Assembly (NCBI RefSeq): GCF_029962835.1
Contig: NC_080582.1
Span: 78,736,177-78,800,176 of the forward strand
Source of the DNA: Magnolia sinica
Taxonomy: Eukaryota > Streptophyta > Magnoliopsida > Magnoliales > Magnoliaceae
Direction of reading: 5' to 3'
DNA length: 64,000 nucleotides
Below are positions 1-10,135 of the stretch, one piece after another (the stretch's first letter is position 1; each line of letters opens with the position of its first letter). A model generated the notes under the pieces. The model saw nothing but the letters and a program-made list of their open reading frames with translations. It was not told the DNA's origin and did not search any database. The translations under genes were made by a program, and so were the position numbers.

Positions 1-530
1 TTAGTAGCGTATGGAAGCTAATACGATAGGGTGGTCTGTATAATATTACAATACACCCAAAATCTCCGTTCGAAAATATTAAAGTTAAATCAGAACCGTA
101 CAAATAGTGGGCCTCATCAATGATGATCTAAAAATAGAAATTTGTCCAATTTTTTTTAATACTCATTAGATTCATTGTAATTAAAAAGAACCGTAAAACA
201 TAATGACTGAACGGGTAAAATTATAAAAGTATGACGAGAGAAAATGATGTGTAGGATTATTGTATTACGGTTATTTCTGAAATATGTACTATCTGTCAAA
301 GATTACAGTATCTGAACGGTCTTGATTCACTGAATTCATTTCTGATTGGACAGTTCAAGGTGGATGTATCATAGTACGGTACAGATAGTAACATTATACA
401 ATTTTCGAGGGTATTGGGCTAAAAATAGTAGCGAAGCTCTCCTGATTTTGCTCAAATCGTGCCAGAGTGATAGAGTCCTGCAGCTGCGTGGAAACCTATC
501 TTTCTCTGTCTCCAGAGATTCTTCTCTCTC
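1..530. other. Upstream flank of SAMDC, no gene seen
   Basis: AT-rich DNA with no recognisable coding region. The right part (about 480-530) is pyrimidine-rich and leads into the TATA box of the SAMDC gene, so it probably contains the proximal promoter. No specific cis-element is claimed. Confidence 0.6.
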
Positions 531-536
531 CTTCTC

Positions 537-544
537 TATATAAA
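537..544 (+). promoter_or_regulatory. TATA box of the SAMDC gene
   Basis: The sequence TATATAAA lies here, followed by a CT-rich stretch typical of plant transcription starts. The expected start is about 25-35 bases downstream (near 570). This is inferred from position; the long leader with uORFs follows. Confidence 0.6.
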
Positions 545-665
545 TCCTCCCATCTCTCCCATTTTTCACAATCTCACCTTTCCTTTTTCATTCCTTGTAT
601 TGAGAAAAGGCCTTTTTCTCTTTGAGTCTCTCCATCTTTTCCTTGAATAGATTTTCTTCTCGTGT

Positions 666-1097
666 GTAAGATCTCTTGTCATCCCGTTTTTCCATTCTTT
701 TTCCTTGATTTGATTTGTATGTATATTGTTTTGGTTTTTGGAGATTTGGGTTTCTCTTATTCGATATAATAATTAAAACCCATGTTTAGATTCATTGATT
801 TTTAATGGTTTGGATTGGATTTTGAGGGATTCTTCTCTTTTTTCTGAGAAGAATACGTTCCTCTTCTTCTTCTTCAATAAGAATTTCGTTGAGATGGTTT
901 TTTTTTTTTCTCGTGTTCTTATCGTTATCAAATCACATTCAAGCTTTTTTTTCCTTTCTAGAATCTAATGATACATAGATTAGGGTTTTCTTTTTATTTC
1001 CGAATACCAAACATGAAACAATGACGAGATTATGATATCCAACTGTTACTCTTTTTTATCTTGTTTTTGATTTAGGGATTTTGTTTTGATTTTGCAG
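666..1097 (+). other. Leader intron 1 of SAMDC
   Basis: A donor GTAAG at 666 and an acceptor TTTGCAG ending at 1097 bound a T-rich stretch in the 5' leader. Plant SAMDC genes commonly carry one or more introns in the long 5' leader. The acceptor sits 9 bases before the tiny uORF. The donor choice is less certain than the acceptor. Confidence 0.6.
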
Positions 1098-1106
1098 AAA
1101 GCGTGA

Positions 1107-1115
1107 ATGTTGTAA
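1107..1115 (+). promoter_or_regulatory. Tiny uORF of SAMDC (Met-Leu-stop)
   Basis: ATG TTG TAA. The last base of its stop codon is the first base of the small uORF start codon (TAATG), the one-base overlap known in plant AdoMetDC leaders. In that family, translating the tiny uORF reduces recognition of the small uORF start, giving higher decarboxylase translation when polyamines are low. This role comes from the known family; the overlap is seen directly. Confidence 0.9.
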
Positions 1116-1350
1116 TGGAGTCTAAAGGTGGCTTGAAGAAATCTAGTAGTAGTTCTTTACAATACGAAGCTCCCCTCGGCTACAGCATTGAAGATGTTCG
1201 ACCTCTCGGTGGTATTGAGAAATTCCGATCTGCTGCTTACTCCAACGTAAGAATTTCACACAGCCATTCATTTCAAATTCCCTGGATTTCTTCTCTTTTG
1301 CAATGGCTAATCGAAATCTTTTCTTGCAGTGTGTGAGGAAGCCATCCTGA
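1115..1350 (+). CDS. Conserved small uORF of SAMDC (polyamine-responsive regulatory peptide), spliced
   Basis: A 50-residue peptide encoded by 1115-1246 joined to 1330-1350. It begins MESKGGLKKSSSS, contains YEAPLGYSIEDVRP and GGIEKFRSAAYSN, and ends CVRKPS. It matches the plant AdoMetDC uORF peptide almost residue for residue. In that family the peptide stalls ribosomes at its stop codon when polyamines are high and so represses the main ORF downstream. The intron 1247-1329 has a GTAAG donor and a TTGCAG acceptor, with 44 codons before it, so phase 0. Starting at the upstream in-frame GTG (1103) would be wrong: the tiny uORF stop overlaps the ATG at 1115. An unspliced transcript would read 29 codons past the donor and end at 1336 without CVRKPS. 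Confidence 0.95.
1247..1329 (+). other. Intron inside the small uORF
   Basis: An 83-base intron with a GTAAG donor and TTCTTGCAG acceptor. It is placed just before the last six codons of the regulatory peptide, as in other plant SAMDC genes. Splicing restores the conserved C-terminal CVRKPS. Confidence 0.9.
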
Positions 1351-1533
1351 TATCTCCGTTCTATGCTTTCTTCCGTAGAGTAGGATTTCTTTCAATTCCG
1401 CTGTTTTGAGTTCTTTGAATAAGATAAAAATCAAAATCTCTCTGGCTAGCTGCTCTTCAATAACCAACCGAGTGCTCTGTTCTTCCCCTGTTTTTCATTC
1501 TTCCTTTCGTTTGATTCCGTAATCCGTAATACT

Positions 1534-2670
1534 ATGACGATTCTAACGTCTGAGAACAAAAGCCCACCTCCGCCTTCACCGATCGGATTCGAAGGCTATG
1601 AAAAACGCCTCGAAATCTCCTTCTCAGAGGCGCCCATCTTCATCGATCCTCAAGGCAGAGGCCTCCGAGCGCTCTCCCGCTCTCAGATCGATTCGATCCT
1701 CGGCCCTGCACAATGCGAGATCGTGGCCAATCTCTCCAACGATGAATTCGACTCCTATGTTCTATCTGAATCGAGCCTCTTCGTATACCCATTGAAGATA
1801 ATCATCAAGACCTGCGGGACGACTAAGCTCCTCCTCTCGATCCCTCCCATTCTGGAACTCGCGTCGATGCTCTCGCTCTCAATCTCCGCCGTTAAATACT
1901 CGCGCGGGAGCTTCATCTTCCCCGAGGCGCAGCCCGCTCCCCATCGCAGCTTCTCAGAGGAGATTGAGATCCTCAATGGATATTTCGGCAGCCTCGCATC
2001 TGGCGGTGTTGCGTATGTGATCGGCGATCCATCCGTTCCCAGCAAGAAATGGCACGTGTACACCGCTGCCAACGGTCCACAGCCGGCATCGGTGACGATG
2101 GAGATGTGCATGACGGAGCTCGATCGCGATCGAGCGTCGATCTTCTACAAGAAAACTGCTGATGATCAGCCATCGATGACGAAGCTTGCCGGGATCCAGG
2201 ACATACAGCCAGAATCGGTGATCTGTGACTTTGAATTCGAACCGTGCGGATATTCGATGAATGCGATCGACGGCCCAGCGCTGTCGACGATCCATGTAAC
2301 GCCGGAAGACGGATTCAGCTACGCCAGCTACGAGGCGATGGGGTTCGACCCCTCCTCGATCGAGTACGAGGCTCTGGTCCAGCGCGTGCTTCGCTGTTTC
2401 AGTCCCGCTCAGTTCTCGTCCGCAATTACATTCTACGGCTCTCGTGGCTCGGCCGGCACGTGGGGGAAGGAGGTCTACGTGGAGGGGTACACGTGCGAGA
2501 ACGTGGCTGAGCAAGAACTCCCTGGTGGGGGCATTTTGGTCTACCAGTGTTTTTCAAAGAAGGAAGGAATTATGAGGGCCTCATCTCCCCGGTCTACCTT
2601 GAAACCGTGCTGGGATGTGACTGATGACGTGGATGTTGGATCTGATGACGGGGCAAGAAAGGGGTGGTGA
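1534..2670 (+). CDS. SAMDC: S-adenosylmethionine decarboxylase proenzyme
   Basis: A 378-residue intronless ORF. The enzyme decarboxylates S-adenosylmethionine to supply aminopropyl groups for spermidine and spermine synthesis in the cytosol. Family signatures: IGFEGYEKRLEISF near residues 17-30 with the two catalytic glutamates (E20, E23); YVLSESSLFVYP at 75-86, where self-cleavage between E79 and S80 makes the pyruvoyl cofactor; KTCGTTKLLLSIPPIL from residue 92, with catalytic Cys94; EFEPCGYSMN with S241; and STIHVTPEDGFSYAS with H254. The C-terminus keeps the plant SSPRSTLKPCWD block. Length is a little above the usual 350-370, because of a proline-rich N-terminal extension (SPPPPSP) and small insertions. 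All key residues are present, so it looks functional. Control is expected through the two upstream ORFs. GC content is far above that of the flanks. Confidence 0.97.
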   Translation: MTILTSENKSPPPPSPIGFEGYEKRLEISFSEAPIFIDPQGRGLRALSRSQIDSILGPAQCEIVANLSNDEFDSYVLSESSLFVYPLKIIIKTCGTTKLLLSIPPILELASMLSLSISAVKYSRGSFIFPEAQPAPHRSFSEEIEILNGYFGSLASGGVAYVIGDPSVPSKKWHVYTAANGPQPASVTMEMCMTELDRDRASIFYKKTADDQPSMTKLAGIQDIQPESVICDFEFEPCGYSMNAIDGPALSTIHVTPEDGFSYASYEAMGFDPSSIEYEALVQRVLRCFSPAQFSSAITFYGSRGSAGTWGKEVYVEGYTCENVAEQELPGGGILVYQCFSKKEGIMRASSPRSTLKPCWDVTDDVDVGSDDGARKGW

Positions 2671-2990
2671 CGTGGACGGTTGGGATGTGTTGTTTGGTGT
2701 TCGTGCGTACTCGTTTGTCGTTTGGCTTAGTTGGAAGCAGCCAGTCAGGTTTATCTAATGTTTGGGTGTCTTTTTCGCTTTTTCTTTTTTAGATATCTTG
2801 TTTTGTGCGCGTTTGGATAGTCTTCGTCGACTATTTCGCAATAAGTTTGCTTTAAATGCCCGTTGTGTTTGGGTATTCGTCTGTTTGGGACTTTGGATTT
2901 ATCCAGTCCGCTGTTTGTTTGGATGTCTTTGTTGAATCGTTTGTCCGGTCTTTTTTAATATTATTGAATAAAATTGAATCGTATCTTGTT
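2671..2990 (+). terminator. SAMDC 3' UTR and poly(A) signal region
   Basis: T-rich DNA follows the stop codon. AATAAA occurs at 2967-2972, the best poly(A) signal candidate. The exact cleavage site cannot be read from sequence. Confidence 0.5.
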
Positions 2991-5309
2991 TTTATTTTTA
3001 TTGGGAGTCATTTGATGCTCCGGTGGATGTTTCACTTGATACGCAGGCGCTCATGAATTTACAGATTTTATTCGAAATCTACCGTTACCAAATCACCTGC
3101 TCAATATCAGGGGGTAGTTGAACAACTTTTGATTCGCGATCTCTTGTTTGCGTCCTCGTTTTTGACTTTCATTCTCGACCGTACAATGAAGGATCTGTCA
3201 TCTGGGCAGTTCAATTTGAATTAATTATGCCATTTATGATTTTTACAAGTGGCCGCGTATCATCCTTCTCAGTATGCCAGAGTATTAAAGCTTGCCATGC
3301 ACGTAGTTGCATTACCACTAGGACTCGGTTACGTCCACATCAACTATCTGGACTTGGGCAGTTCCAGTCCAGTATCCATCGGAGTATCTAAAGCGTCCAG
3401 TCAGGGTCTTGCAGAAATTGATGGACAAGATCGGTCATTAACTCAGGTTCAGTCACCATCTGTTGGACATTGATGGCTGTGGTTTCTCAACTGTGAAGAA
3501 AGAAGGTTAGATTAGAACTAATGGACGGACGAGATTGAAGAGGTATTCAAATGCAACTGTGGATGGCTAGTTTCTATATACAGCCCAAAGGATTATTTAT
3601 CTGTTTTATATATTTTGGAATATTATAAAATGGATAAATGGTGATCGAACGTAGACACTCAATATGGGCCGTTCATCAGGTGGGCTCCACTTTGTGTGGA
3701 TATCTACTCACAAACTTTGCATAGAATTGTGGTGACGTGGGCCATGAGTAGGTGAGCCTGCATGTTCGGTCTAGATCACATGAAAGAGCATCTACCATAT
3801 CAGGTCCGCGACCGACAATCTGGATTGGGAGTACCCTACCAGATGTACGAACTAGGAGTGACACAAGGTCATGGGTTCCAAATCATGGCTCGGTGGATAG
3901 AGTACGTTTCAACACTCAGATTGTTTTCTCATGTTAGGGCTACAACCCATTACCACCGTGGGGTCCAATGAAAGGATATGATCCTAAAAATTAAATAGAA
4001 ACAAATTTCAGATGGACCACACCACAACAAATAGTGATTATTGAATGCCCACCATTAAAAACATCCTAGCATCAACACGATGTTTATTTACCATGACTCT
4101 TTTGAAAGGTAAAAACAAATATCAGCTTAGATCCAAAATTTTTGTAAGGTTTTAATAATTAATAACTATTGCCTCCTTTGGTGTAGTTCATCTGAATTTT
4201 TGTACGTATCAATTTTTGGAAAATAGCCTGGAAAAACATATGCTCATTAATTGGGATCTCATCCACCCAAATTGTTATGGAACATGGTTATCTGAAATAT
4301 GTTTGAAAGTTGTTTGGTCCAATTAACCTATTTTTTCTAAGAAATAGGAGGCCCACTAAAAATATATGCCAAAGCCGTTTGGTCGGGCATGCACATCTTT
4401 AACAACGGCTTATGACTTAAGGTCTAATCAAATCCCATCCAATAAGATGTGGTGGGATTTGATCTAGGCCCATGCTATTGTATGAGATGAGAAGTGTAAT
4501 GACTTCATCTAGGTAAGGACTCCGTAGGAACGATGCTTATTAGCCGTCCAACCTGTTCATAAAGTCATATAGACGTATAAAATCACAAATATCACCTTAC
4601 CAAAACTCCTTCCGCTCTCAACAAGTTTTTAACTGTGGGCATCTAATCTCCACCGTGTGGTCCACTCGAGCCTTGGATCTGCTGATTTTTGGCTTGTTCC
4701 TTAAAATCATCCATCAAAATGGTTGGACTGACGTGGATGAAACAGATGCATCTGGGTGGCCTGCCAGTCCTTACAGGCAGGGCTGGAGCTTTTAACGTGG
4801 TGATGCATGGACACGTCAGCTTTCCTTATTTCTGATGATTTTGTTGTTTTCTGCGGTTGGCTGGAACGCGATATTTTGATACGGAGGAGTGATGTTATTT
4901 GATACTCTGGCGGAGCATGAGCACCATGCGCCATACTCTGAGCCAACGTACAAGGGAATACATATCAGTGAATCCTCGCCGTCCAGTAAGAGGCCTTACT
5001 GGGAATACGCATGCTAATCAGTTGTCAGTTGCTGTTGTTTTTTTAAGTATGCGTTTGCAACTTGTACCGGAGATGTGTGAATGATCGTGCCCTTGTTTTT
5101 TTTTTCAACGGTTTGAGTTGGTCGGACACGTAGTCCACTACGTCTGTGGGGCCAATAATACATTCTGATTTAGGGGAGTGCGGCTTTGATGAACCCTGGA
5201 TCCACCGAGGTGGGTGAATCTCTGACTTGGGCCCACTTTAATGTATTTTCCTTGCATCGAGGCCGTCCATCCATTTTGAGAGGAAAAATAATCATACACA
5301 CACACACAC
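2991..5309. other. Intergenic DNA with decayed MITE arms, no gene
   Basis: No coding region recognised. Between about 3640 and 4480 and again near 4630-4720 there are fragments of the same GTGG-TCCAC / TTAAAAACATC arms seen in the foldback MITEs elsewhere. A short CA run lies at about 5295-5309. The region reads as old, fragmented non-autonomous elements. Confidence 0.5.
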
Positions 5310-5660
5310 GGAAACACTCACCTGCAAACCAGATCGTACGTACTACGTACGAACTTTTTTGAGAACCCATCCTACGTGATGTGGATCCAAAATCTGAACC
5401 GTTCATGTGAAGCAGCACCTCGTGAAACCCCCTGGGCCCAAGTTTTACTTTGATCTAAAACTCTGATGGCCCATGAAAAATGAAAACATTTTCCTCCCTT
5501 GATTTGCATTTCTCTTTGCTATGGCCTAACATAATTTTAGATCAGGGTGAAAATTTGTCACATGGGGTTTCATGGAATTCCGCAACACATGGACCATTCA
5601 AATTAGACACCCATGACACGTGTGCAAAGGTGCGCACGTGTGTAGGTGCGCAGGGGAGCA

Positions 5661-5663
<3 letters not shown>
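5310..5663. mobile_element. Foldback MITE, family B, copy 1
   Basis: An imperfect inverted repeat. The left arm (CGTGATGTGGATCC..GAAACCCCCTGGGCCCAA) is mirrored by the right arm (GGGGTTTCATGG..ACACATGGACC). A second copy lies at 60060-60446, with the same central text about 'CATTTCTCTTTGCTATGGCC' in one or other orientation. No coding capacity. Its right end runs straight into a (CT)n(TA)n microsatellite. Confidence 0.7.

Positions 5664-5741
<78 letters not shown>
5664..5741. repeat. (CT)n(TA)n microsatellite
   Basis: Perfect CT dinucleotides to about 5721, then TA dinucleotides. It sits exactly between foldback elements B and C, as does a TA run at the second B-C locus near 60450. Confidence 0.98.
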
Positions 5742-6921
5742 GGGAAAAGGTACTATACGCTTGACCTCATGAGTCCGTCCCATGAGGTCGAGCTGTGTGG
5801 GCCCCACCGTGATGCGTTTCGAACATCTACCCCATCAGTCAGATGCACCATTCCATCATGGGCCTAGGTCTCAAAAATCAAGTCAATCCGTGACTTGTGT
5901 GGGCCACGCCACATACAAAAGTGGGGAGGGGCCGTGCACCGTTAAAACATTCATAGTCATTTTATGGGCCCACCGAGATGTGGTTTGCAAATCCAGCCCA
6001 TCCATTATGTGTGTCCCACTTGTATGAGGGTTCAGACCAAGTTTCAGCAGCATTCAAAACTCAGGAGGGCCCCACCATGTGCCTGTTTGGGAGCGTGGAT
6101 TTGGAACCCCCTGGATTCGCAACCCCCTGGATTGGCAATCCTCTCGGTGTGTTTGGTACCCTTGAGTGTGAATCAACTTTAATTCAAAAATACCTATACA
6201 TGGTATATTCACGGGGGTTTGAATTTAATTACTAAATCAACTTTAATATCCCCAATTAGTGAGATATATAATTTTTGACACTATGGTTGTGATAAGCCCG
6301 CTAAAATATATGTTTTGCCTAAAAGTGATGAAATTTCAAGTCTCAGATGGACCGCAAGCACAAGATCATGTCTGAGTGACTAACCAACGATTTTTAATCG
6401 TTGATTGATATGGACAATGTTTGGACGGTGCTGGACAATATTTGGACGGTGCTGATCTACATGAACAATGTTTGGATGGTGCCGATCATCGTTAGTGGGC
6501 CATGTGCCCAGTAGAATGATAGTGTATAGTGACATACATTTATACCTGCAACTATTCAAATGATTTTAGGTGTAATCCAAGCTCTCACCTTGGATTACAA
6601 ACCCCCTCAAAGAGGGGATTGGAAACCCCCTGGATTGGCAATCCCCAGTTGCTTTATGCTGCCAAACAACCATGGGGATTTGAAACCCCCTCTAATCCTC
6701 TCCAATCCCCTCCAATCCATGGTGCCAAACGACCCCTTATATGTTTTAACGGTGTCTTCACATGATTTTAGATGGTATGGCCCACTTAAGTTCCGTATAC
6801 GGCTGATTTTTGGGATATTCCATAATTTAGAGGGGACCCATTAAATGCACGGTGTTGATGGTCGACACGCATCACGGTGGGGCCCACATATATTGACCTC
6901 ACGGGAGCTTATCGTGAGGTT

Positions 6922-6923
<2 letters not shown>
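5742..6923. mobile_element. Foldback element C (Micron-like), copy 1, split by an insertion
   Basis: Inverted ends GAGGTCGAGCTGTGTGGGCC (left) and GGTGGGGCCCACATATATTG..GAGGTTGAG (right). The element aligns along its full length with the copy at 60465-60975 except for an extra ~655 bases (about 6082-6736). It is bounded by (TA)n on the left and (GT)n on the right. No coding capacity. The family is called Micron-like only because microsatellites flank both copies; its transposase is unknown. Confidence 0.75.
6082..6736. mobile_element. Nested non-autonomous element inside element C
   Basis: This segment is absent from the otherwise colinear copy at 60 kb, so it is an insertion. Its ends are inverted: CCTGTTTGGGAGCGTGGAT on the left and ATCCATGGTGCCAAACGACC on the right. 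The GTTTGG-type terminus and internal repeats of GGATTGGCAATCC resemble plant non-autonomous hAT-type elements, but I could not identify a clean target duplication, so the superfamily is open. Confidence 0.6.

Positions 6924-6953
<30 letters not shown>
6924..6953. repeat. (GT)n microsatellite
   Basis: Perfect GT run directly at the right end of element C. Confidence 0.98.
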
Positions 6954-6956
<3 letters not shown>

Positions 6957-9152
6957 AGAAATGCTCACACACAATTAATTGGACCATTTAAATTGGTCCG
7001 ACTAGCTTTGCATTAAATGTCAAGGATTTATCTTTTTATACACTTATAATGCACCACATGTGAGGATAGGTGATATTGACTCTTATATAAATATGATGAG
7101 AATTATGTGATATAAATCTAACATGTTCATCAAATAAGACCCACTAATAAAATCTGATGTACTAAAAATTAGTAGATGGTTATCACCATTAGAAGCACAC
7201 ATATAACTTGAATCTAGACTATTGGAATAGATTTCTAACCGTTCACTTATATATATATATAGATGATATCATACGATTATTTACAAAAAATAAAAAATAA
7301 AAAAATTCTTCACATGCTTATAATGGACCTTACCTAATTAATGGACCAGATTTTCAAAAAATATGGCGCATCACTTGAATATATCACATATATACAGCTT
7401 CTTTAATCATCCCATTTTCTTTTTAAACATTCATCCCTTCCTTTTTCTCTTCATTTAACACACTTCTCCTCTACTTTAATGCTCATTTAACACACTTCTC
7501 TACTTTACTGCTCTCCCTATCCCAACATTAGCATTCGTGGATGGAGTTTCATTTTTTTCTCTGTTTCTCAAGTGACGCAACACCTAGTTATACACCACTC
7601 AACATGTCTCGTGTTGACGTGGCAAAATTTGTGAGCCCACCATGATGTGTGTTATATCCACACCATTCATCCATTTTTTTTTATATTATTTGAAGGCATG
7701 AACCAAAAAAATGAGGTAGATCAAAGCTCGATCGGACCACACAACATAAAGCAGTTGGGAAGATCACCCATAGCTAAAACCTTCCCACCGCTTACCGTGA
7801 CGTGTATTGCCATCTTACCTATGCTCTAACGTTCAGCGATTAAGATAACGTTCAACTACTTGTGTGCATATGACATCTAATTTGTATAAGGTGGATTACA
7901 TGGTATAAACGTCCATCGATTAGACAATACCAGCATTGCAGGATTAATTACCACCTTAAATTATGCTGCTTCTCCGCCAGTATTGACGCTGATTAGCTAT
8001 TGAAACGACTGGCCATTGAAGTGATGTCACGTTCTGTAGTCCCCACCATGATGTATGTGTTGTATCGACACCGTTAATTCATTTGGAGAGATCACTTTAT
8101 GACATGAGACAAAGAACTATACAGATCCAAAGCTCAAATGGACCCCACCTCAGAAAACAGTAGGGATTGAATGCCTACCCTTAAAACATATCGAGGCCAC
8201 ATAAGTTTTTGATCAAGCTGATATTTGTGTATTCCCTTATTCAATGTCTGTGTTAACTTATAAACAGGTTGGATATCAAATAGACATCATGGTGGGCCCT
8301 ACGAAGGTGTCAACGGTGAGCGTAATTGTCCCACTGTTTTATGTGGTGGGGTTTACTTGAGCTTTGGATCTACATCATTCTTTGACTCACACCTTAAAAA
8401 TGTTCTCTCCAAACGGATGAACGGTGTGGATACAACACATACATCATGGTGGGCCTCACAGAACGTGGTGACATCATTTCGGGTTCAGCAGCTAATCCGC
8501 GACCGCCAGCATTACGAGCATTACCTTCGGACCTTAAATTAAGCGTACGTAGTGTTCTGGAAACATATACCTCATGGATTTCCGCTCCTAATTTTTTTTA
8601 TGGATATACCCAATATGTATGTGAGATCCACTCCAACCATTAGATGTATAATCAAGTAATATGCCTAGGATCAGTAAATCAGGCTAACCCACATTTCAAA
8701 TGGGCCACACCAATGAGAATAATTAGAAGAGAGACTTCCACCCTTGATTTTTACAGGGCCAATCATGACAAAACTGTGAAATCTATCCCATGTATTAGAT
8801 GTCATACCAAAAGTAAGCCTAGGTCCCAAAAATCAGGTTTATACATGATTCATATTATCCACATGGGTGAACCTTTGGAGGTACACTGATTCCAATCGCA
8901 TGGTCCTCTTGAACTATTGATGGGATAAATTTTGAAATCTTAATCTAAAATGAACTGACATACGTCATGGTGGGGGTTGATTTTACATTAACACCATGAT
9001 GGGCCACCCAAGCCGTGGCCACTTTTCTATGCTAAAATGAAATTAGTCTGCAATGACAGCATTTACATTAATTAAGAAGAAAGTTTTCATTAAATGCACA
9101 GCTAGTTGGACGAAAATGTAATGTCCAACTAGTTGTGTGTGAGCATTACTTC
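6954..9152. mobile_element. 2.2 kb inverted-repeat element without coding capacity
   Basis: Roughly 65-base inverted ends: AATGCTCACACACAATTAAT.. at the left (about 6957) and ..ACTAGTTGTGTGTGAGCATT at the right (about 9148). The inner parts also match, with GTCCGACTAGCTTTGCATTA on the left mirrored by TAATGCACAGCTAGTTGGAC-type sequence on the right. The interior holds no transposase-like ORF; it includes the foldback MITE at 7985-8504. Target duplication not resolved. Confidence 0.6.
7985..8504. mobile_element. Foldback MITE, Mutator-like, copy 1
   Basis: A 520-base imperfect palindrome. Ends are GACGCTGATTAGCT and AGCAGCTAATCCGCGACC. It is flanked by 9-base direct repeats, GCCAGTATT (7976-7984) and GCCAGCATT (8505-8513), with one mismatch. 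Arms share CCACCATGATGTATGTGTTG. A 9-base target duplication with long inverted repeats is the signature of Mutator-like elements. No ORF. Confidence 0.8.
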
Positions 9153-9476
9153 ACGGGGGCTATAGGAATGTTTATTTGCCATCTATCCAGTTAATAAGGT
9201 CATGAAGACCTGGATGAAGGGACCATACAAATATTAGCTTAATCCAATACTTGGCCCACAGGAAGGTTTCAATTGTCAATCACCATTGTTTCCTGTGGTG
9301 TGGTCCACCTGAGATTTGGATCTGCTTCATTTTGGGATCATGCCCTAAAATGAGCCACTAAATGGATGGCCAGCGTGGATGTAAGTGACATACATCATGG
9401 TGGGCCCTCACAATGAGGGATCAGTGTATTCCCGAATCCACTGAGGTGGGTGGATCCCTGACTATGAGCCCACTTT
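9153..9476. mobile_element. Partial MITE (right half)
   Basis: Contains one arm of the common foldback MITE (TGTGGTGTGGTCCACCTGAG.. to CATACATCATGGTGGGCCC) without its partner arm, so it is a half copy. Confidence 0.55.
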
Positions 9477-9477
9477 A

Positions 9478-10135
9478 TAGGGCTGAAAGTAGGGCGGATT
9501 CAACCCGGCTAACTTATGACTGACCTGACATTGGGTTGGGCTCAAGCGGTTTCGGTCTTGGGTTTGGGCTAGACAAACACAAACTTGAGAAAACTTGGGT
9601 CAAGCTCGGGTTGAGGTCTCGGGTTGCCTGATTCAACCCGAAGCCAATCCATATATAAGTTACTTATAAATTATAATTGAGTTTGTGTTGAAGGTACAAG
9701 AAATTCTAATGCCATCCGGTTTCATTGGTGCACGTTATTTCCGATGGCTCGAGCTAATAAGATAAGCCTGATTTCTCTCCTAAATAGATTGCATGCTATA
9801 CAACACGATTTTTCAAGGACTAGTTGTCCTATATTTTAACTTGTTTGTTTGGAAAAAATGAAGTTCTTTATGATAAATAACTACATATATAATTAACAAA
9901 ATCATAAGTACAAAAAAATAAGACTTGTATTGAAAATATAATAGACTAATGTAATAATGAAAATATTAGCATGCACTCGACCAACCTGACCGAGCATGCT
10001 TAGATTGGGCTTGGGTTGAGAATTCCCAACCGGAGGTTGGTTTAAGTTGGTTTGGGTTAGGGTTGAGGCATAAGAACCTTGGGTTGAGCTAGGGTTGAGC
10101 ACCAACCCGACCCAACCCGCTGGACTTTCAACCCA
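9478..10135. mobile_element. hAT-like non-autonomous element rich in GGGTTGGG
   Basis: Starts TAGGGCTGAAAGTAGGGCGG and ends CGCTGGACTTTCAACCCA, an inverted pair. Subterminal parts are full of GGTTGGGTTGAG-like motifs on one side and CAACCCGACCCAACCC on the other. No coding region. The TAGGG start fits hAT-type non-autonomous elements; the 8-base duplication is not clear. Confidence 0.5.

Noticed and set aside
1103-1114. GTG-initiated extension of the SAMDC small uORF
   Set aside because: The conserved peptide starts at the ATG at 1115, and the tiny uORF stop overlaps it by one base.
1954-2514. Minus-strand 186-residue open frame under SAMDC
   Set aside because: It is the shadow of the GC-rich decarboxylase coding sequence and has no family features.
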